A stretch of 64,000 bases of DNA from Atopsyche davidsoni (lineage: Eukaryota > Arthropoda > Insecta > Trichoptera > Hydrobiosidae): assembly GCA_022113835.1 (NCBI GenBank), contig JAILWY010000012.1, forward strand, positions 15,934,001-15,998,000. Reading direction: 5' to 3'. Every line of letters begins with the position of its first letter. Position 1 is the stretch's first letter. Positions 51,401-61,470 of the stretch are shown here, one piece after another. The notes below the pieces were generated by a model, which made no database searches, was not told the DNA's origin, and saw nothing but the letters and a program-made list of their open reading frames with translations. The translations under genes were made by a program, and so were the position numbers.

Positions 51401-54400
51401 CTTCAAAAAGTCTAATTAAAACCACTAGCCTTCTAGTGATTTTCAGTTGCCAGCACAAAAAGGCTAAATAGTTAAAAATTTAAAAAAAATCGAAGTAGTA
51501 GTCGAAGTGTATCTTTAGGTTTAGTTGCCGTGAAACACTGTAGAATAATATTGTTTTAATCTCTAGGGTGCATTATTAGAAGCTGTGTTGGCATGCACAG
51601 GGCACGTCTTATCATCAAATCATTTGATAACATAAATTCATATTCAAATATGAATCTCATTACCCAGCTTATAATTCATAAATCAAACAAGATAAAATGA
51701 AGTAAACAAAAGAAAATTAATATTGACTAAGATCTTTAATTTAAGCTTAGATATATCCAAGATTTATCTGAAACATAAGTTTTCAGAGATCTTGAGCATA
51801 TGAGATAACCAGAAATACTTAATCATTATATCAATATTATCTAAAAAAATTACCTAAATAAAAGTCCATTGTTCAAATAAAAATACACGAGGAAAAAATT
51901 AGCGTAAATGGCTACATATTTTTTTGCTATTTGAGAATCTCTTATGTCTAGACAAAACTGGTTAGGTCTAATGCACTTGCAATGTCATATTAAATACACA
52001 TATTATTATTTGCAAAATCAGTCAATCGTGGAGTCACGTACTATTAACAAACGATAACCACTTTTTTGAAAATATTATTGCGCACATACTTTAATATATT
52101 TATCGTCTAAAACGACTAATATTTGAGTTTTTATTCATCAGCAAAAACACGTCTGCAGCACGTTACTGTTAGTCAACAAGTTTTTTTAAAATAAAAATTG
52201 AAAGTATCGAGCAATGTGAAGTATAGACTAACACGAAAAACTTTGTGCGAACACGGAATATAACGATTGTAGAGTTCAACACTTTCCGACAAATGCATCA
52301 AGTTAACTTTACGCTCTCTATTATTTGCACATTTATGCACTCAACTCATGCAGTTTAAGTTTGTGATGTATGCACCCAGATATCGCTGTGCCAAGTCCAA
52401 CTTATTGCAAGCATAAAGATTCTAAAGTGCTCAACCTTGTTTGTATTAATTTATTCAATTTTTATATAACACTAGAAAAATGCAGGAGTAAATATCTGTC
52501 TCCTCAAAAAAAAACGAACAAGAAAAGACTACGACCAGTGAAATTCAGCGCACCTTTGCGAGTGATAGTATATACGAGATAAAATATGTGATTAAACGTG
52601 TTTTAGGATGCACAAGTGTTTATAGCAGATTTATAGATTTTTTTTTATTTTTCGTAGAGCATACTAAACTCGTACATGTTTATGAACTTTAATATTTGGT
52701 AAGAGTTATATAAACGCTTTAACAGCATAAATACTCGGCGTCGTATTGAGTAACATACATAATAGTGGAAAAGAACTTACTTTTTCTCCAGGTCGTGCAG
52801 CGCATATCGAGCCTGGGTCGAGTAGCGGAAACCCTACAAAAACACAAACGTAAGTTATGGCTTACGTATTACTTAAGACCAAACTATTTCCAGCCTTAAC
52901 AAATAATGTATAACTCTAAGGACTATGCGGTAACTTGTTATATAATATCCATATTTAAGTATAAAATTTCATCAACATCCATGTATAAAAAGTTCGTCTT
53001 GTCTGGCGTACCATCGCTATGATATTATAATTTTTTTATTTGTGGTATAATATTTATTAAAATATAATACTCACAGGTGATTTTTTGAGCATAGTATATA
53101 AAACTAAAGATAGCAGTTTTTTAACAGGACATGTATGTAATAACTTTTTGAAATTCAATATTTTTGACAGAGAGTACTTGGTGGAATTCCATTTTAATAT
53201 TTTTGAGTAAAATACTTTGTTTTGTATTAAAATACTCTGTTTGATAATGCCAACGTGAAAGGTTGGCGAAACCGGTCACAAATAAAAACGAACATGTGGA
53301 AAATCACTCAAGTATTTTACTCAAAAATATTATATACTATGGAAATATTATTACTAGCTTTAAAACAGTGTTTTTTTTTATTATTTGGAACCACAGAATA
53401 ATATAAAGAAATTAACAGTTAACATTGCAGTGTGGTGTTGAGAGATGGTCCAGAGAAGAAATTACTGAAATTAAATTATTTGAGAAATTTGCAGTGGCGT
53501 ACTTCCCTTATTATTACCACAAAAAAAAATGTACATACCGCAAGTGGGTCCGATCTGGCAAGGATGAACCGTTTATCCGGGGAAACCGCAACATTGGTGG
53601 TGTTTAAATAATTCTTAAATAAAATTAAAATATTAATTCGTATTTAATTTATAAAAATAATATTCACAGGATTATTTTCATCGGAAATTATTTTTCCTTA
53701 CCAAGACTTCTTTGGAAATAAATAATTTTGCTTTGATTGCTTTGACATCGAAGATAAATATTCCTTCTGTATTTTTTATGGAGTAAGTAAACTCCGATTC
53801 TGTAAAAAAACAAAAATAATAAAGTATTCAGCGAAAATACTAAAAATAATTATTTACATTACAATAAAAGATTTCAATTCAAGCAAACATTTACTTGTTA
53901 TATTGCAGAAATATTTATAAGCGGAGATTTTTTTTATAAAAGTTAAAAATCTACAAAACTCTTTTCGACATTTCGCTTAATATTTTTTTCAGATTAACTT
54001 AATTATTTTTTAGTTGCAGCCACTTTTACTATTGACTACTTTACAAATTTTTAATCGTACAAAATGAAAAGTTAAGAATATCTGAATATTGATAATCATG
54101 TGTAAAACCTCTTTAATGGTAAAATTTCCATGAAAATAATGAACTCTTATAAAAATATGTTCATTGCATAAAACATTTCGATTCGAAAATATAACAACAT
54201 CTTGCGAAAAGACTTTTCTTAAATATTTTCACACGTAATTAAGGTAACGTTTCTCACAGTAGTTAAAAGATAGTGTAACGAGTTCTTAGTTAATATTTCT
54301 ATAAGAATACAGTTATTCATAATTATATTTAACTCGATCAAATAATACAAATAATTAATAAAATTATACTCTGAGTTACTTTTATGCCTACGATTTATTT

Positions 54401-55145
54401 TTAATTATAGTAATCATCAACTCTAAATCGCATCTCTATTCATACTTAATTTAATAATTATACATATCAATAAAAAAAACCTAATCTATCGTAGAGATAT
54501 TTATATTTCCTTTGCCATTTTTATAATTCATTTTTACAAAAAATGTAGAACCGTGAGATTTACTTTTTAAAAGTTACTTTGATAAAAGAAAATAAAATGT
54601 AGAAATACGAAGTAAATTTTTTTGAAGAATAAACGAAGTCAAGCTTTAAAAATATAAACAGAGAATATTTAGTGACAAAAAAAATTGTATTTTTATTTTA
54701 TATGAATAGCCAATTGACTAGGAGATAAAATGAAATTGGTTAGTTATATTTGCTTTTTTATATTTATGAAAACTATGCTCCCAAAAAATAACCAACTTAA
54801 ATAAATACCTATTAGCAAATGATTTACTCATTTCATAATAATGACAAATGATATGAATTAAATTAAACGTCAGGAATATCCCAAGCTCTAATATAAATAT
54901 ATATTTGTATAAACTATAGAGCTTAATATGGTTTATCGCGATCATTATCAATGAAGTTTTTTGTAACCTGATATCCATGTTCCGTTGAAGTTCTGCTGGG
55001 CGAATTTATTTCCAGCCATCAGCTCCTCCAAGGAGAAGTACTTCTTGTCTCTGACGCTGTCGTTGACCGGCAATGCCAGGCCAGCAGCTGCTGCCGCCAG
55101 GAGCACCAGCGTGCAGCATGATCTCTGGAAGGCAAGAAGATACAT
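42321..55145 (-). CDS. Dipeptidyl peptidase 4-like secreted serine protease (13 coding exons)
   Basis: An S9B serine peptidase that removes X-Pro or X-Ala dipeptides from peptide N termini. Insect relatives include venom and haemolymph DPP4. Joining 55,145-54,968; 53,799-53,702; 52,833-52,781; 50,787-50,591; 47,573-47,404; 47,249-47,025; 45,525-45,290; 45,200-45,002; 44,821-44,584; 44,425-44,278; 44,006-43,846; 42,730-42,519; 42,437-42,321 gives an open frame of 743 residues, close to the family's usual 750-780. All junctions are GT-AG. Residues 1-25 form a signal peptide (hydrophobic core LVLLAAAAAGLAL), so the protein is secreted rather than membrane-anchored like vertebrate DPP4. The beta-propeller carries DWVYEEEVF (171-179), which anchors the substrate amino terminus. 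The alpha/beta hydrolase domain has Ser601 (GWSYGG), Asp680 (HGNADDNVHY) and His712 (DEAHGL). Several N-glycosylation sites are present. It is predicted to be catalytically active. Confidence 0.95.
42519..42730 (-). CDS. DPP4 coding exon 12: catalytic aspartate
   Basis: Residues 635-705: DSIYTERYMGMPSLEDN, then LLMHGNADDNVHYQNA with catalytic Asp680. Ends in phase 0 at ATG/GTAAGA. Confidence 0.95.
42895..43110. other. GC-rich islet in last-but-one DPP4 intron
   Basis: Holds repeated CGATAACGG/TGATAACGGATATCGCG motifs (GATA-like) and ACGGAATCCCGCCGATCCCG. Open frames are not extensions of the protease. Candidate intronic enhancer, by composition and motif clustering only. Confidence 0.3.
43846..44006 (-). 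CDS. DPP4 coding exon 11: nucleophile serine
   Basis: Residues 581-634. Contains KVGLWGWSYGGYATAM with the nucleophile Ser601, and FKCGVSVAPVTSW. Ends in phase 1 at CTATG/GTAAGC. Confidence 0.95.
44278..44425 (-). CDS. DPP4 coding exon 10
   Basis: Residues 532-580: SYQTYMSTNRSVIYCF, LEGRGSGLKG and TVEIEDVINVT. The GRGSG turn is strongly conserved in the family. Ends in phase 2 at CCAG/GTTAGT. Confidence 0.94.
44584..44821 (-). CDS. DPP4 coding exon 9
   Basis: Residues 453-531. Enters the hydrolase domain with FEAAVKLFIPPQLDL and VVNIYTGPNSARVLDTFGL, matching the family's LPPHFD and YAGPCSQ. Ends in phase 1 at CTAT/GTAAGT. Confidence 0.94.
45002..45200 (-). CDS. DPP4 coding exon 8
   Basis: Residues 386-452: YYLSTSEGEPWRRNVHVG, then cysteines in KDSCLSCDAPVSCRYAGAS that match the family's disulfide-rich propeller segment, and YIALSCQSPDSP. 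Ends in phase 0. Confidence 0.94.
45290..45525 (-). CDS. DPP4 coding exon 7
   Basis: Residues 308-385, including AGWVDVTTPLFSS and SIAGWNQEENLV. The donor GT/GTGGGA is weaker than the others. It was chosen because it alone restores NLVYYLSTSEGE across the junction (phase 2), matching the family's VYYLST motif. GC-rich compared with the flanking introns. Confidence 0.88.
45526..47024. other. DPP4 intron between coding exons 6 and 7
   Basis: About 1.5 kb, mostly AT-rich and unremarkable apart from the perfect hairpin at 46,071-46,102 and a GC-richer surround at 46,050-46,135. Confidence 0.7.
46071..46102. repeat. Perfect 14-bp hairpin in DPP4 intron
   Basis: TGCCTCTGGTGTCC, a GGTT loop and the exact reverse complement GGACACCAGAGGCA. 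The stem is GC-rich in AT-rich surroundings. It is too short for a standard microRNA precursor. It could be part of a repeat or a structured intronic element. Confidence 0.85.
47025..47249 (-). CDS. DPP4 coding exon 6
   Basis: Residues 233-307: AGRTNPVVALRVINL to CDMDKSGCTK. AGRTNPVV aligns with the family's YPKAGAVNPTV. Phase 0 at both ends. Confidence 0.94.
47404..47573 (-). CDS. DPP4 coding exon 5
   Basis: Residues 176-232: EEVFGSGSALWFSTDG, then the FNDTEV glycosylation site and NIWDLRYPK. This is the conserved propeller entry region. Ends in phase 0 at AAAG/GTGAGG. Confidence 0.94.
48295..48370 (-). repeat. tRNA-derived SINE head, minus strand
   Basis: The minus strand reads TTAGCGCAGTGGTAAGACC (A box) then GAGTTCGATTTCC (B box) about 30 bases later, the standard promoter of tRNA-derived SINEs. 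The 3' body is not recognised, so the copy is probably truncated. Confidence 0.65.
48813..49566 (+). mobile_element. Fold-back element with truncated IS630/Tc1-type transposase
   Basis: Inverted arms of about 190 bases (48,813-49,003 and 49,378-49,566) begin near AGGTGTCCCAAAATTAACGC at each end. TA-rich flanks agree with a TA target. The right arm is an inverted copy of the left end, including the first roughly 25 codons of the transposase, and replaces the catalytic half. It lies in the DPP4 intron between coding exons 4 and 5. Confidence 0.85.
48928..49404 (+). pseudogene. N-terminal half of IS630/Tc1-type transposase
   Basis: From ATG at 48,928 the frame reads MERYTIEQRVFIIEQYF, an in-frame TAA (48,979), then NNESLAAAVRKFHTKYG, with helix-turn-helix signatures SSTVKRLIEEFRETG and PGTSIRRRGQELQISRSSL followed by HAYKIQLKQELKPNDH. 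This is the paired DNA-binding domain of a family widespread in insects. It breaks off before the DDE catalytic domain. The inverted right-arm copy has AAA (Lys) where the left has the stop, so the stop arose after the arm duplicated or in the left copy only. Confidence 0.85.
49570..49830. other. GC-rich islet beside fold-back element
   Basis: GC-rich block in a DPP4 intron. It includes a 10-bp perfect hairpin (CACTTTGCGA at 49,774-49,783 with TCGCAAAGTG at 49,794-49,803). Possibly regulatory or repeat-derived. No coding frame is recognised. Confidence 0.35.
50169..50214 (+). ncRNA. Type I hammerhead ribozyme (canonical core)
   Basis: Order on the plus strand: helix I strand TGCAT, core CTGATGA, a single T, helix II GACCCA/TGGGTC with loop GTGTAT, GAAA, the self-complementary helix III segment ACTAGT ending in a GUA cleavage triplet, then helix I partner ATGCA. 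All conserved core bases are present and both helices pair perfectly. The very short helix III is the form known from Penelope-like elements and retrozymes, which may need to dimerise. The extra U before helix II is a caveat. Confidence 0.75.
50591..50787 (-). CDS. DPP4 coding exon 4
   Basis: Residues 110-175, from NETILLNGHQRLQYC through YNGVPDWVYE. The substrate-anchoring DWVYEEEVF motif is split between this exon and the next. Ends in phase 1 at GAAG/GTATGA. Confidence 0.93.
50788..52780. other. DPP4 intron between coding exons 3 and 4
   Basis: About 2 kb, AT-rich. I recognise no repeat family or structured element. Confidence 0.65.
52781..52833 (-). CDS. DPP4 coding exon 3 (53 nt)
   Basis: A very short exon giving GFRYSTQARYALHDLEK, matching the family segment WRHSYTASYDIYDL. 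TTTGTAG acceptor and GTAAGT donor; the exon ends in phase 2. Automated callers could easily miss it. Confidence 0.88.
53150..53332 (+). repeat. Penelope-like/hammerhead repeat in DPP4 intron
   Basis: Starts GAAATTCAATATTTTTGACA and ends ACTCAAAAATATTA, like the 12.5 kb copy. It has one hammerhead arm; the facing arm is replaced by a short TTTGTTTTGTATTAAAATAC junction, so the centre of the fold-back is deleted. Confidence 0.75.
53235..53282 (+). ncRNA. Hammerhead ribozyme-like motif (variant core)
   Basis: Plus strand: CTCTGT, core TTGATAA, T, helix II GCCAAC/GTTGGC with loop GTGAAAG, GAAA, ACCGGT, GUC, then ACAAAT. Helix I forms UGU/ACA. This is the best preserved of the U3-A8 variants. It lies antisense to the DPP4 transcript. 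Confidence 0.55.
53702..53799 (-). CDS. DPP4 coding exon 2
   Basis: Residues 60-92, ESEFTYSIKNTEGIFIFDV and on to ISKEVL, the first propeller strands. TTTACAG acceptor and GTAAGG donor; the exon ends in phase 0. Confidence 0.9.
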
Positions 55146-55149
55146 CAAA
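54968..55149 (-). CDS. DPP4 first coding exon: signal peptide
   Basis: An acceptor (TTTCCAG) lies four bases before the ATG at 55,145, so an untranslated exon must lie upstream. The exon encodes the signal peptide and the start of the mature chain (VNDSVRDKKYFSLEELMAGN), with an NGT glycosylation site near its end. It stops in phase 1 at CAG/GTTACA. Confidence 0.9.
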
Positions 55150-55515
55150 CTGGAAAGAGACTAGTTCGTACAAACTTTTGATCAATATATTAAATTCTTG
55201 AGCCTTTGGTATAGCATATAAATATACGAGTCGTATATGTTTTCAACAGCTGAAGCTTATACTAAAAATTTGCGTAGTTAAACGTGGGAACAAAATGAAT
55301 CTGATATATTTCTATTGAATACAACGGTGTGTGTAATTTATATGATAAATTAAAAGTTACGTATCACAATATATTTCAATAAATTGTAAATTACGAATAG
55401 TGGTTCACCTTGATAAAAACCTGAATAATCAATGAATTTGATAGTAAGTCGGTAAGTGTAATTAGATATGACGTAAACAATTATTTTGTTTTTTGATTTT
55501 CAAAATTGTTTATAA

Positions 55516-55535
55516 TACACACACACACACACACA

Positions 55536-55585
<50 letters not shown>
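55516..55585. repeat. (AC)n-(AT)n compound microsatellite
   Basis: About 20 bases of AC repeats are followed by about 45 bases of AT repeats, in the DPP4 5' intron. A second, shorter CA-rich tract lies at about 58,088-58,112. Confidence 0.95.
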
Positions 55586-55586
<1 letters not shown>

Positions 55587-56071
55587 TGTGGCTCAGAAAC
55601 AGGACGACGACAGCTGCCAAAGAGAATGTGTATTAACTCAAGTGACTTTCTCCAGAGGTGACGCGTAAATAAAAACATAAAATAAAGTATGCTCTATTGA
55701 TTATCTTATATAGTTTTTTTAAACAACTATCAAATTAAAATCGTAATCGTATCTCTACAACGATTACTCATTCTTTATTGCATTACTTTTAAGTAAGTGT
55801 TCTCTTCTATCGATATTATAGAGATACACATCTCTCTACTTTGCGAGATTTACTTTTTGAATATTTTCGGTAATATTTTCGTGCGGCCTTAAATTTAGAC
55901 AACGACGAATTATTAAGAGTAAACGTCGCAATTTACTGGGCATTTTCAAATCATAATTTCTAATTTTCATTGTTCCCAGTTCATTGCCGAGGCGGGGTCG
56001 CGCGCCCGTCTCGGCGAATTTCCCGTCGAAAAACGCATCGCAAATCACTCATCAGCCGAGTAGAGCTGGGC

Positions 56072-56128
56072 GCAATCGAGCAATCGAATAATCGAATCCG
56101 CTCAATCGAAACAAGCGATCGAACCAAT
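56072..56128. repeat. Clustered AATCGA motifs
   Basis: The hexamer AATCGA occurs several times within 57 bases (CAATCGAGCAATCGAATAATCG and on), with GCGATCGAAC at the end. It could be a degenerate short tandem repeat or a cluster of protein-binding sites. Confidence 0.6.
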
Positions 56129-56189
56129 AATTATTAAATAACTAAATTATGGAGTAACAAGCTTGTATGCAAAAATCACTGAAATCTCG

Positions 56190-56530
56190 CTGGAGATTCA
56201 CCAAAAGTTATGTTGTATCAGTTCTCCTTTATGGAGTCGAAGCTTGAACACTAAATACAGCTACTATGCAAATAATTGAGGCGACAGAAATGTGGCTGTA
56301 TAGGAGAATCCTTATCGCAAAGAAAGGGAACTCTTGACGTTCGTAAAGAAGCGAAAGGTCTCATATTTTGGGCCACGTTTTTCGTAACAATAAATAAAGC
56401 ATCCTCCAGCTGATTGTCCAAGGAAAAATCGAAGGAAAAAGGGGCGTTGGAAGAAGCAAGTTGGAAGACTGGCCCAGGATAGGGATATGTTCGAGAAAAT
56501 GGTCACCAACCTCCTATGAAGAAAATCCAA
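56190..56530 (+). pseudogene. Decayed non-LTR retrotransposon reverse transcriptase tail
   Basis: Frames read VVSVLLYGVEA, then IIEATEMWLYRRIL, then SHILGHVFRN, then LIVQGKIEGKRGVGR. Together these match the standard C-terminal reverse-transcriptase end of LINE elements (LLYG-ETW, EMWCYRRML, GHVMR, GKIEGKRGPGRRR). Several stops and frameshifts show it is dead. It lies in the DPP4 5' intron, opposite in strand to that gene. Confidence 0.8.
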
Positions 56531-56539
56531 AAACGATAT

Positions 56540-59320
56540 GAATGAGACTTCGAAATAGCGACATTGTTTATTGTATTCAAATTGAATGCTTAAGGAGAAG
56601 TTAATTAAAATCGATTCTTTTGGATTATGAATACATGAGATTGAATCAATTGTGCTCGTCACTACTCAGAAGCCGGGAGGTGTGGCCACTTAACCTTGTC
56701 CTAGCTTAAAATAGTAAAAGAAACGCGTTTAGCTCCATCCATGTTTAATTAGGCAATGGTGCGACGCGACGCCGCGTCTGCTTGACTCACACCCAAATTT
56801 ATTTTGAATTATTCAGGAAAATCGCCTAAGCCAGAGACACAACTTGCAACCGATTTGCAATTAACCAACAATGGGTGTTTTTTGTGGCTTTGCACGCAAA
56901 AGAGGACGCTATTAGCTAGCTACTATTCTTGACTAACAGCAACAGAAAACAGGTAAAATAATTTCATACAGAAACATTATTTTAATAATTTTCACTAAAG
57001 CGCTCTACACACAATCAGCAAATTGTTTTTAATATTTACTCCCCGTGATAAAAATACACAAGTATATATAATCTAAGAACAAGAGGTAGGAAGTGTTCAA
57101 AAGAAGTCCGGTTTAAGGCATTTACGGCATGCTATGTACACAAAGATAACTTCGGCAAACAATTTTTTTCTCGTAAGGTATCGTTTCACTATGAAAATGA
57201 AAGTATATTAAAATTTCATTTGACAATTGTCGTACTTATTTAAAGTATCTTTCATTGATTAATTTCAATGAAAATTAATACATGAATTTTAAAAAAATAC
57301 GTTTCTTATCAATGATATGGTATTTTAGGATATACACCGCATTTTTACTTGTGTGGACAAGTAACGCACACATCACTAGTTACTCAGTGCTATAATAATA
57401 GTACATGCGACGAAACAGTCATACGATTTTATTCCTCGGTGTGAACAGTTTTTTTTCTACATGTAGTTCAGAAATCATCTTGTACATGATGTATTATAAT
57501 CTAGTAAATCGCGACATTATCAAATGAGCTTAGTATTACAATATAACAGGTGTCTCAAAGTTCATTACTGATTTATCACAAATGGACTTATTATTTTATC
57601 AGTTATTTCATATACTATTTCTTGATAAAATTTTGATCAAGTCAATCAATTTCAACATCAAACTTTCACGATACCACTTGTTTGACTTAAAAATAAAATA
57701 AAAACAGTTTCGGACAAACCGCACGATAATACAGGACTGCTGAGTTGTAAAAACCCACAGACGGTTTGAAAATTAATATACACATGTCAGTATTTAGAAA
57801 AACAACTTGTACTTTAAATTGAATCACTGTGGCGTATTTGTTAAATTCCCGTCTCGGGGAACTCCGGCGTCATCGCTGGAGGTGAGTCAGGCTCTTATCT
57901 AGCGAGAGCAGCTCAAGGCGTTTATAAAAGTAGCATTTGAGTAGTACTTCTATAAAAAAAGACTATGCACTTATATTTATGAACATGCAAAAGTAGTATG
58001 AAACCATGTATTAAAAAAAAATAACGTTATTTGGTATAAATCGCAACACTTTTTGGGAGAATAATACGATCAATATATCTGTATGAATACACACACACAC
58101 ACACATACACACTCATACATATGTTTGTTTAAATCATTTAAAAATATTTTGATTGCTCCAGACGTGTTTAAACATAATGTAAATCATAATTTGAAGAAAC
58201 TATTGCAATATGAACGTTGGAATTTGTTTCACACGATAGTTATTATAAACAATTTGGCAACAAGTTGTGAATAAACGAATGTCTATTTCCCAAGGCAGGT
58301 AAAATACTAACGTGAAGGTGAGATTTTATTATCATTGCAATAAACAGCTATTCATATCTTTTAAAAAGTAACATTAAACATAATAATCTTGATATCGATA
58401 GTTCAATGCTCCGTTCCTGAGAGACCAATCGACGAAGACAATAGCAGCAACCTTCAGAATACACTTTCTTCAATCGACATTTAATATAAATATGTAGTAT
58501 ATACGAAAGAATTATATTTTTTAATGTCTGTATGTGATATGAGATATTTAAAATATATTGATAGTGTATCTGTAAGAGGAAAATATATTTATAAACTGAA
58601 ATTCTTTTTATAGGTCAATAAATTGAGGACGAACATTATTTTTCAAATGGTTTAAAGAAATATTTCTTAACACCTAAAATTATAGTTGCCTCTGGGGAAT
58701 CTTAAATGTTGCAATTTAATATTGACATAAAATTTCAAAACAACACTTAAAAGATCATAAGACAAGATGAATTTGCATTCGTAAATATTGTGGGAAGATT
58801 TAATTTCTATCCTCAGATTTGATTGCTAGTGTCACTTTTTACAAAACTATTTCACAATGATATGCCCCGTCAAACAATTTTTAAAAACATACCGCGTGTG
58901 GATTTTAATAAAATAATAGAAACCAAAAAAATATAAAATGGCAACAATCAACGTCTCAACCGTGTGTATTCAAAGCATTGTGTACTTAAATGAAAGTCAA
59001 ATCACGACATACAGATTAAAAACAAAACAACATACATATTTCTTGTAACAATTTCTACCTACTATGAGAATAATAAAAACTTAGATGTTTAATTTAAATG
59101 ACAAATTTGGCCGGCCTCGGTGTTAGGAAAGACTTTACATTAAAAAATACAATCATGCATTTTTGTAACAATTTCTACGTACTAAAAACTTCAGTGTTTA
59201 ATAAAAATGTAAAAATTACAATGCACTGGCTTTAACAACATTTTTTACGTTTTTGTGATTTTAATAACACAATAATTGCACTTTAATATATACACAAACA
59301 CGAAATAGTAAATTGGCATA
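56540..59320. other. Noncoding DNA, probable DPP4 first intron
   Basis: AT-rich with no coding exon. A small GC-richer patch lies at 57,845-57,915. A short imperfect duplication around TGTAACAATTTCTAC occurs at about 59,045 and 59,165. Confidence 0.5.
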
Positions 59321-59321
59321 C

Positions 59322-59420
59322 CATTAGCATGTTGTATGGACGCGCACTCCGTCTCTCGCGAGCGGCGCAGGTGGACTGCTCGGCGCGAGTGAAAACTTGA
59401 ACGATCAGTATTGGCGCAGT
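59322..59420 (-). promoter_or_regulatory. Candidate untranslated first exon/promoter of DPP4
   Basis: GC-rich minus-strand block (CACTCGCGCCGAGCAGTCC, GCTCGCGAGAGACGG) ending at GCTAATG/GTATGCC, a good splice donor. An upstream untranslated exon is required because the first coding exon begins at an acceptor four bases before its ATG. Splicing here would create two upstream ATGs out of frame with the protease, which weakens the call or implies translational control. The transcription start cannot be placed. Confidence 0.35.
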
Positions 59421-61470
59421 TATGGCGAATCGTTAAATCATTATGACACTTAACACAGATAAATACAGCGCATTAAAAAAAAATAATAATAATAATCGGT
59501 GTTTGACACAACGAAATCGATTTGATGTGCGACACTCGACGCCTAAAGCCGAAGCAGCCTGCTCGCACTGAAAAAACTACACGAGCGTTAAGTTAGCAAC
59601 AGAAGGTCTTTTCAATAACCCAACACTCTATTTAGTTTATTTTTTTTAGTTACATAAAATATAATGCGATGATCATTGACATTGAACGAATAATCAGATC
59701 ACAAACGTGAAACTATTGTTTGAATTTATTTACGTAACAAGACGATTGCCCGCTTTCTAATTTACTCAACTGTGCCATGCTCTTGATAATTGTCATAAAT
59801 AACAACAATGTCAATAAAACAGTAGACGAAATGTGCAATTTAAAAATTAAAAAAAACTCGTTATAAACAATAACAAATTTCGCTGAAATACCTTCTTCCA
59901 CGTTGAAACAACAATCGGTTTGAGGATAAAGGCCACCTAATAATTTGTTTTTGATGGTGTGAAGAATGGATGTTTTTTTTCTTCTATATTTATAATTATA
60001 ACAGATGTGTGCCCGTGCGTTACAAAAACTATACATAGAAACCTAATTTTATAGCAAAAAGATGTTTCAAAATAATGTTTTACCTTTATTTATTTTTTGG
60101 CCCTATCTCTTTATTAGCTCTAGACACGAACAAGCTATTTTCTCATTTATTTACTTACCCAAGAGAAATTTTACTGGAGGTGCTAAAGTATTTTTATTGG
60201 AAGCTAAATAATTGGTTTGTATCGTAGGTTTTAGTTTCGTTTTTGAGTAAGATGAACGATGAGAAAGAATCAATCGCAATATCCGGCACCGAATTTGCCA
60301 AGTAAGAAGATAACATTTATCAAAATCTTGGATTTCGGCAGCTGAAGCTCACGCCATGGAAACTTTTTTATTTCACTTAAAAGAAACTTGGAAAAGATCT
60401 GGTGAACACAGACTGGAGTGGCCGAAGCGCGTCCAACTGGAAAACCGCAATTCAAGGACAGGATTAGACTTTCGTGAAGGTCAACCCTCAGCTGCAGAAA
60501 ATTATTGTTGTGTAGGAAATAACCAGATGTTATGAAAATCAAGTGGAAGCATGTTATTCATTAAATGTTAGGGATGATGTCCCAGGCTTAACTTGGACTA
60601 GTGACGTCGTCTCCTGAGACCTATATCAACCAGAAAACGGTGTTGCCCGGCCTTGATCCCGGTGTTAGGAAATTATATGAATAATGCAATACTATTTACC
60701 GAGATAACTACTAAGAACACTTAATTAAAATATGAAAATAGATAAGCTATTTATAAAACCTTTTACGTTGGCTACCCCTGTGAGTTAGTAATTATTTCAA
60801 ATAATTCTCAATATCTATTTCGGTAATTACTCTAGTGTTATTGTGACAAAAACCCCGCACGATACCAAAAAATTAATTATAATTTAATTTCCTAATTTTT
60901 TAAGTACTCTATCTTATCGTCTGGAATTATCCACCAATATTAACATGTCAATATATTTCGAGTAGGAAGATAATTTTTCTTTTGTTTGATTTTAATCTAG
61001 AAGTGTGTACGAAGATAATCCCTATTTATGACAATAGAAGATTACATTGATGATTTTTTTTTATGTTCATTGTATTGGTATTAAATATATATTAACTATA
61101 AATTGAATGGGAGTAATTTAAAAACGATGAAATTCTTGTCTCTCTAGTGTTGTTTTTGGGTGTCTTTCTTTTGTATGGACACAAACGTCATCTATTGCCT
61201 AATAGTGAAAGCGTTATACAATACTTTGCCGCTCGCTGTTTTATCGACAAAAAACAGTGACGTGTATTGCAATAGTAAGTATGTCAACACACCGCTAGAG
61301 CGGGATTGCAGCCCGTAATTTATTCCTTGACATATTTGTCATGTTGGAGTTTTAAGTCTCATAAAAATGCTACTTACGTGGTGATACGAAGTGTACAGAC
61401 AATTAGTGCCCTATGTCTTCTGAAATAAACAAGTATTTAAGAACGTGAGGTTGTTGCCTTTTTAATAAAT
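59421..61470. promoter_or_regulatory. Divergent intergenic region between DPP4 and PREB
   Basis: About 2 kb separates the putative DPP4 first exon from the PREB start, with the genes pointing away from each other. GC-richer stretches at about 60,590-60,660 and 61,190-61,330 are the likeliest promoter areas. Open frames here (for example minus 60,270-60,542) are unrecognised. Confidence 0.4.

Noticed and set aside
60270..60542. 90-codon minus-strand open frame between DPP4 and PREB
   Set aside because: No recognisable domain, no splice context, and composition matches intergenic DNA.
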